Below are positions 57,906 through 64,000 of a stretch of 64,000 nt of DNA, in pieces (positions within the stretch are counted from its first letter, which is position 1; each line of letters opens with the position of its first letter). Origin of the DNA: Zygnema cylindricum (Eukaryota; Streptophyta; Zygnematophyceae; Zygnematales; Zygnemataceae); NCBI GenBank assembly GCA_037447655.1, contig JBBHKE010000300.1, forward strand, positions 80,067-144,066. The letters run 5' to 3'. The notes under the pieces were generated by a model, which searched no databases, was not told the origin of the DNA, and saw nothing but the letters and a program-made list of their open reading frames with translations. The position numbers and the translations under genes are program-made.

Positions 57906-58241
57906 CTAAGGTTGTGATTTTGGCTTTTTGCAATATCGGCAAATATAGCGAGCGTAATTTTTGGTCGAAAATGTCGGCGTGTACGAATCCCATCGATCCC
58001 TACATGAAACTGAAAAATAATTCGAAAAATGTACCATTTCCATGCTCAAAGCGAACAGTTTTCGACTCGGACCAATTAGAACTGAAACAGGATTTTCACT
58101 CATAGAAACAACAAAAAACTGATCCTTTCCGTCAAAAACAAAAGTGCTGCAGATATTCTCTTCTTGACAAAGATGTCGTGCATGTGTCAAATAACGTGAA
58201 GATGAATGCAATATCACCAGTAGTGCTCCACTTAAACTCAA
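57906..58241 (-). pseudogene. Duplicate of BTB-like exon A, truncated
   Basis: The frame reads DGKDQFFVVSMSENPVSVLI, then GPSRKLFALSMEMVHFSNYF, parallel to exon A and its upstream DNA at 57190-57345. Similarity stops after DRW, where unrelated sequence follows. It lacks the acidic linker and the second BTB half. It preserves the first BTB strand that is blocked by TGA in the main copy. Confidence 0.65.
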
Positions 58242-59315
58242 ATAATGAAAAGATATTGTAAATGAAATAAAACATAAAAGTAAAAATAAGTAAATACAAC
58301 AACAGGCAAGGTGGAAGAAAAAGAAAGGTCAACGACTTAGCTGGTTATGGTTAGGCAAGTGCAGGAATACTAAGCTGATGGATAGCCACTAGGCCCCACG
58401 GTCTTTTTATATTCCTTGCAGGAGTTATCTTATCGAGAATAATCTGAATTTATACCTAAGTAAAACAAATCAAGGCATAAACAACCGAGAAAGACAAACA
58501 ACAACAGAAAATGACAATATGCCCGACACTTATGAGGTTTGAGATAGCCAAACTCAAAAGATGCGCATAAGCCAAATAGAAATAAATACACAATCAGAAG
58601 AAATAAAAACAACAAATCAATAATCCCAACATGCAACTTCCACACAAATTAAAGCTCAGCCACAGCCAGGAAAAGAAGTTTGTGTTGTGAGAACGCGGTC
58701 GAATTCCACTCAAACGGACGAGAGAAGTGAAGGGAAATCGTGTAGGTCTTGGCCGAAGCCGTATAGATTAATATGTAAGGCTTTACAATATGTTGATAAT
58801 GTAATAGAAAACTAGACGCTTCACGCAAAGGCAGAAAATTGCCTCTAAGCTGTCCGAACAATTTTACAAATAAAAAGATGGTTGCAGAATATCCTCAATA
58901 CTGAAAATAAATCAATAAATTATTCGTGCACTTGAAAATTGTAACCAGGAAATAATCTAAAATCAACTAAGTAACAAAAACTACGCCTAGCGGAAACAGG
59001 CCAATCAGAGTACATCGTGCTATGTAAATATTTGCGTCAAGTTTGGATTCAACCAATAGGAGGCCGAAATCCTATGCCCTACTTTACAAAATCTATAACC
59101 AACGGATTAAAACCCTTCCTATTTACATGTGAATGCATGAACCCCCAAATGGTTCACAACTTAAAATGGTCCAATCACGTCGCTTCGTCAGATCTGACAA
59201 TCAATTTGTCGGTCACTCGCGTAAACGGTCTAGATGTCGTAATTCAGAGACTGTATATTTTGCGTCGACGGTCGAGATGCTCTTTCAAGCGAAATGATTA
59301 AAATTGTCGTCAGCC
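58242..59315. other. Intergenic, no supported gene
   Basis: AT-rich with no recognised gene or bounded element. Confidence 0.35.
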
Positions 59316-59319
59316 GGAA

Positions 59320-59545
59320 TTTCGGGAAATGAAAGTATGTACGGTAGGACCGCGGGTACGACCCTTTTTGTCGTCGCGCGAATTTCGGAAAATGTAAGTC
59401 GTACGGTCGACGTGAAAAATCGAATTCAACGTCGGCGAAAATCACGTGAGAATGTATGTCGTACGGTCGAAGTCGCCGTCAGCAAATAATCCGGGAATTT
59501 TGAGTGGTACGGTCAACTTGTCGTCGGCGCATATTACGGCCAAAA
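59320..59545. repeat. Degenerate tandem repeat with GTACGGTCGA core
   Basis: Three to four diverged units of about 55-65 bp, each with GTACGGT(C/A), then GTCG(T/C)CGGCG-like sequence and AATTTCGG or CCGGGAATTT. Origin unknown. Confidence 0.6.
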
Positions 59546-60149
59546 ACGATTACGAACGGTCGATGCGACAGCGTTGTAAAAAATGTACAATTGACGCGAA
59601 CGCGAAATATGGGTATGTACGATCTTTGTAAAACCCAAATAACATTCAAATACGAATTAGTGTGGTGGTTGCCCTTCCTAATCCCTAAATATAAACACCT
59701 AAAATGGCCGACGCGATGCGGCATGACAGAGATAAGAGGAGAAAGAAACAACTAAAAATTAAGAAGCTAGGGTGCGTCTCTATGTGCCAAAGTAAGGGCT
59801 TTTTTCTCTCGTTTTCTTGTAAATCTTAAAGCCGTACCGCGTAAGTTTCAACCGTAAAAAAAAAAGATCAAAAGAGAAGTACTATTTGTGTCATCATCGA
59901 ATTTAAGATGTACTACATGTTGTCGTTTTATGTTCTTCGACACACGGCAACGCCAAAAAACGTCATCTTCAAACTTTTCTTTAAAACACAGGGCTGATGT
60001 GGTTTGAAACAAAGTATTTTTTAAAAACAAATAGGAACACGAATTCACACGTGTAATTTTTTTTCCAAAAATTTCAAATGAATTCAATCGACGGCAAAAG
60101 GTACACTCTTTCGTTATGTTTTTTCCGTTTGTGTCCATCAAAGTATGTT

Positions 60150-60611
60150 GATTTCCAAGAAATCCGGGATTCGGTATGTCCCATACTAGGGAAAAGTGAG
60201 CCGGCCAGGGCTCGAACCTGGGACCTTTGACTTGAGTTGTCAGCGCACTAACCACTGTGCCACCAGCTCGATGTAGAGCCTGGCGGGTCCGTACCTATTT
60301 CTTTTTAGGCTGGTTCAAGTGTGACGTATCACATTCTACCCCGTATTGAACCGGCATTCACGTGCCAATCCAACACCCCCCCTCACGGGAAGGCCGGTCA
60401 CACCATCCGCAATCCCGCTGGCTTTGATACCATATTGTTGAAGTCCCAGGTTTCAGTATCATTCTCCTCATTCCTCGGAATAGGTGACATGAATGTCGAA
60501 CCAGTTGCTATTGGTGTGGTCGTCTCCTTCTCCTTTCCTTTGTCCACCACCTCTCCGCATTCTCTCCTTCCAATTGCTCAATTTGGTGAGTCATCACATA
60601 TTGTACACTGT
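60150..60611 (-). mobile_element. Copia fragment (gag piece joined to 3' LTR start) inside A4
   Basis: On the minus strand, VVDKGKEKETTTPIATGS and ETWDFNNMVS resemble the gag of the 4330-10652 element (KGKEKETPLTPIAPNP; QLWEDTNM). A purine tract GTGAGGGGGGG and TGTTGGATTGGCACG follow about 60 bp later, as at the junction of a polypurine tract and a 3' LTR. Everything between gag and the tract is missing. Confidence 0.45.
60197..60269 (-). pseudogene. tRNA-like sequence (box A and box B intact)
   Basis: 73 nt. The seven-base acceptor stem (GAGCTGG with CCGGCTC) pairs fully with one G-T. D arm GCAC...GTGC; T arm CCAGG-TTCGAGC-CCTGG. The anticodon loop AACTCAA lacks T33 and the anticodon stem has a mismatch. 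It is probably a tRNA-derived retroelement head rather than a working tRNA. Confidence 0.5.
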
Positions 60612-61147
60612 TGTCAGCCGTCACGGGCATTGTTGACGTATACAATCGTCACGCCTTTAAGTGACGACTTCGATTGGTATACATAGGGACACCCGATTTC
60701 GGGGTCTGCCGAATTTGCGCTAAAAAACAAAGTAAATTCTCTAAGTTTGAAGTAGATAGAGACGCACCCTTAAAGTCAAGTCAAAAATTTAAGAAAAAAC
60801 CAAAAAGTTTGTCTCAAACACCACCTTTGCTTCCATAAAGGTGAAGCCGAGAGGTGACGTTAAAACCGTGACGCTGCGGTTTTGGCAGATAAAGATTTCG
60901 ACAAAAGTTGTCACCTTACGGTGAGGTTACATCGAGGGGTCTTTGTGATTGTACGGACATGAATGTTTCCCTAATTTTATGGTCAAGAAAACTTCCTTGA
61001 TTGTACGGATAGCAGTATTTCTGTAAACAGAGGCCTCGATAAAATCGTCAAAGATTTCGAAAATGTCGATAAAATCGGTCGAATATGTCGGTGTGTACGA
61101 ATCGAAACATAGGAAATTCTTCGCTACTCGGAAATCTTCGTCCATTA

Positions 61148-61322
61148 ATAATTTTTTTGCTACTTAAACCATCTTTTCTCCGTACACACTTGCCCAATTT
61201 TGAATTTGAGACCGCCAATCGGAAGCTAAGAATCTTATATTTCGATCGCAACCGCAGATCCACAATCCGACAAGTGTGTTCGGACAAAGGATGTTTTAAG
61301 CAACAAAAAAACATTAATCCGT
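61148..61322. mobile_element. E-family foldback fragment (E4)
   Basis: Contains the family arms TTTTCTCCGTACACACTTG and CAAGTGTGTTCGGACAAAGG with GACCGCCAATCGGAAGCT in between. The outer ends are missing or diverged. Confidence 0.55.
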
Positions 61323-61329
61323 ACTTTTT

Positions 61330-62005
61330 AACCTGTAATTCGTAATCCGTTTCTCCTTAGCGGATTATGGCAAAAGGCCCGTTACAGTAGAACTTGAATC
61401 TTTGTTAGTGTTAATAGCATTATATCAAGGCTTCACCCCTTAAACCTAAAATAGAATTGATACTATTATTTTTTCCTTCGCGCTAGTATAGGTAAGGTTT
61501 AATCGGTGTCAATTACTTTAATACAGTAGTATTTATATAACGAAGTGAAAAAATGTGACATTTCGTACCAAAACTCTCAGTTAGTTCATACAAAAGTAGA
61601 GAAAATGTGTCACTTAACAACTTGGACATGTAAAAGTTAGTCGCTTCGACATATGACATCTCACTGAATTTGAGTCATAGTAATAAAGAGGAGGAGAAAA
61701 CGCTCGTAACTATGTGAACATAGGCCCTAGCCGCTACATTATCGAAATGTGTATCCAAATTAGTGTTATGTAAATTAATTAGAATAAATGCCTTAATGTC
61801 TTTGGATATTTAAACCCAATATAGAGTTTAATAAAATGGTTTGTTTCTCTAGAAAAATAGCAATTCACCGTGTATCTTAAGAAATAGCAACATTCTATTG
61901 GTGGAATTTATGTTTGAGAAGAAAAGTGATTGCATGTCCCTTATACACCACTAAATAAAGTTTTAGGTATACAATTTAGCTTTAGGCCGTACAAGAAAAT
62001 AGATA
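61330..62005. other. Intergenic, no supported gene
   Basis: AT-rich with no recognised feature. Confidence 0.35.
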
Positions 62006-62009
62006 GATG

Positions 62010-62960
62010 TCAATTTAGACAAGCTTCAGTAAAGTTTCAATACAACAACAACAACAACTCAACATATTTTTCTTTGGTCACTAAATTTATATCGAACTAT
62101 ATCAATAATTTTTTTCATAAACTATTTCCTTTAAATATAAAAAAACATACAAACATTGACTAAACATTTGAAACAGTCAAATCTCCAATTTAGGATAAAA
62201 AAACAATCCAGTTCCTAAAACTCAAACATTATTCTATTGAGTGTTTCCTTCACAAAAAGTCTTAAAGTACCATATGGTAATTATTAAATCAAAGTTTAAA
62301 CAAATACAACGCTGCTTTATTTCTTTATTTCTAAAACAAGCACTTACTAATCATAAAACCCACACTATTTTCAAATATCATTCCCCTCGACATTTATCAG
62401 TTGTATTCCTCTCTAACATTCACTTCACTTTTATTTTGTTGCCTTTTGCTACCTTTTTTGTCCCCCTTACATTTACTCTCACTCTTTTCAAACATCATGT
62501 CCTTTTACTCTTTTACACTGCTTTTTGACTCTCGTTTTACTCTCATTTTTGTTTCACTCTCAAGTTTTCACCTCTAGTTTTTTCTTTTAATTCTAAATCA
62601 AGTTACAATTGTTTTTTCGCGATTTGAAGTCCTTTTACCAAAAGTTTTGGTATAATATTTCTTCGATAATCCGATTCTCTCGAACAAATAGCGCACCAAG
62701 CCAGACAATGATGAAAACCTATCACCCATTTGGTCCCATTTTTGTTTTTATTTGGACACTGTTCTTTGAAAAAACAACCGATTTTGGGAGAAAAAACCGT
62801 TATTAGAAGACTCGAAATCGAGGCAAGTGAACCAAAATCTACCTTTTTCGATTCGATACATTTGGTATATTTGCGTAATGTTCTTGTTGTTGCGAACTGA
62901 AATCGGTACCTCTGAAAGCCAATTCCCACAATTTGGCCGCTTTTCTGGTAAAAAAAGGAC
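62010..62960. repeat. Duplicated segment K, copy 2 (partner 54490-55400)
   Basis: Same order of sequence as copy 1, about 7.5 kb away in the same orientation. It includes a copy of BTB-like exon C. Confidence 0.75.
62603..62950 (-). pseudogene. Copy of BTB-like exon C
   Basis: It begins after TTTTACCAG with AAKLWELAFRGTDFSSQQQ in one frame, runs to a TAG, and continues in another frame as ESKKVDFGSLASISSLLITV ... GTKWVIGFHH ... LAWCAICSRESDYR. The second part has no indels against exon C and keeps most cysteines. A possible donor AAAAAG/GTAGAT lies at the frame change, so this could be two exons rather than a frameshift. No copies of exons A or B lie upstream inside the window. Confidence 0.55.
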
Positions 62961-62969
62961 AAAACCATA

Positions 62970-63640
62970 AGGCAAAAAAAAAAAGATAATAAAAAAGCAA
63001 CGAAACAAAAATAATTTAGTGTGGATATAAAGTGTGTGAAAAATAATGCATGGAGAGGGAGAGGGGAGAGAGGGAAATCCGTACTTTTACATTACTGGAT
63101 CTATGTATCCCGTAAACAATTACAGTTAAATGAATTATCCTACCGTAATGCTTAATTAAATATCACGATATACGTAACACCGTTAAAGACTAACTAAGGC
63201 ACGGCTATCGGCGCTGTCCCGGCGTACCAAGATCAAATCGTGGGCCACATATCTTTGCAAAACCCCCAACGTAAATAAACCAATATATATTTCTGAACCT
63301 CGATAGCCAGGAAAATATGGTTCAGCTTCCTCCAATCACTGACGCCAAGTTGAGAGTTGGAGGGAGAAGTTAGAGGTAGACTGCCTCGGCTTCTTTCTAT
63401 ATTTCTATTTAGACCTAGAAAATACTTTAAATGGACCATTTATTTCTACACGAGATGTCGTACACCGCCACCTAAGACAGGTATATCTAGCCCGGTGACG
63501 TCATCGCGGGCCAAGTCGAAATGTGTCAAACCGTCATCCGCGGGAGTCTCTGCGAGGTTATCTTGCGGCTGACGTTTCTCTCCTTGACCCTCCGCGAGTC
63601 TCCTCGTTTCGACATGTACCGGCCGTCTGTCGCTGTTTGC
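62970..63640. other. Intergenic, no supported gene
   Basis: Short GAGAGGGAGAGGGGAGAG tract at about 63053-63075. An open minus-strand frame at 63233-63439 (LGVSDWRKLNHIFLAIEVQK) has no family I recognise. Confidence 0.35.
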
Positions 63641-63649
63641 TCTCCGCGC

Positions 63650-63840
63650 GAAGCAGTTTACCGCTGAGTATAAATTTGATAGTCAATCGGTTGGACAACT
63701 TTGATTTTCAAAATATTGTTTCAACCGCTTAAAGTTTTACCGCGCTTGCGGACGTCGACCGTCATAATAAAATTAGCAATTCACACGGCCGGCGAACGTT
63801 TACTGTAACAAAACTGTGGAAACCACATGTAAATAAAAGT
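63650..63840. repeat. Diverged relative of F-element interior
   Basis: ACCGCGCTTGCGGACGTCGACCGTCAT, CACACGGCCGGCG and GTTTACTGTAAC follow in the same order as at 39475-39560 inside element F. No terminal repeats are visible before the window ends. Confidence 0.6.
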
Positions 63841-64000
63841 CTACATGTAAGTAAAAGTGTTGCATACCATAGATGTCATATGCGCATAAAGCGAACGGAG
63901 TAAACTAAGGAATACTACGTTTAGTGCGCATAAAACAATTTCAAACTTTATAAAATTCGCATTAAAAATCGTACTTTTTTGTACTTTTCAAATTTAGATG

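Larger units (their letters stand above)
59770..60769 (+). mobile_element. A-family element (copy A4), interrupted
   Basis: The ends GGGTGCGTCTCTATGTG and GATAGAGACGCACCC are inverted. Flanks CTA (59767-59769) and TTA (60770-60772), one mismatch. The family body is present from 59770 to about 60145 and from about 60612 to the end; the middle is replaced by a copia fragment. Confidence 0.75.

Noticed and set aside
57652-57993. 113-residue minus-strand frame as an extra exon of the BTB-like gene
   Set aside because: No BTB-like content except where it overlaps the duplicated DNA; Gly/Arg-rich part looks like simple-sequence translation.
60197-60269. Functional tRNA-Glu(CTC)
   Set aside because: No T33, a mismatched anticodon stem and an acceptor sequence unlike tRNA-Glu; it lies inside a broken retroelement.
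60423-60436. GGTATCAAAGCC on the minus strand as an initiator-Met primer binding site of an LTR element
   Set aside because: The sequence before it reads as copia gag-like protein rather than an LTR end, so the match is probably coincidental.

Overview
This is a gene-poor, repeat-dense piece of a nuclear genome, most likely from a streptophyte (a land plant or charophyte alga). The evidence is five spliced genes with GT-AG introns that resemble plant families: a plant-type acyl-CoA synthetase, a WDR7-like WD40 protein, a Root_cap-family protein, the plant-specific complex II subunit SDH7, and a BTB-like protein. Degenerate CCCTAA-rich arrays and plant-type Ty1/copia elements agree with this. 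The species cannot be told from the window. A run of 10 N at 26415-26424 shows this is an assembled scaffold. Base composition is AT-rich, with long homopolymers, CT/GA microsatellites and many CGTAC-rich repeats. All five genes lie on the minus strand; the only plus-strand gene is a tRNA-Gly(TCC). LAYOUT. 1-340: first coding exon of an acyl-activating enzyme that runs off the left edge. 480-11690: a block of nested DNA transposons. In it a 6.3-kb Ty1/copia element (4330-10652) sits inside element A2, which sits inside an inverted copy of the same family. 13459-14228: an intact, solitary copy of that family. 15303-25028: a five-exon WDR7-like gene whose second exon is 4.7 kb; intron 4 holds a MITE and a minisatellite. 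25149-32512: small foldback elements, alone or nested (families E, C, J, H, G). 34452-38164: a five-exon secreted PAN + Root_cap protein with a long acidic tail and one apparent frameshift. 39312-43313: an element with perfect 43-bp inverted repeats and an 8-bp target duplication, then a three-level nest (J containing B3 containing B1). 46530-50469: a 94-residue SDH7-like protein in three exons; its 3-kb first intron holds a minisatellite and a telomere-like array. 50629-50700: tRNA-Gly. 51.0-53.6 kb: a decayed tRNA copy, a hAT-like element, a copia RNase H remnant and element D1. 55032-57214: a BTB/KCTD-like gene with a cysteine-containing C-terminal exon. Partial copies of its exons lie at about 58.0 kb and 62.6-63.0 kb. 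58.2-64 kb: repeats, including an A-family element broken by a copia fragment. The genes show no operon-like or pathway link. The clearest biological content is the gene structures, several rebuilt from splice phase, and a readable history of nested transposition based on target-site duplications.
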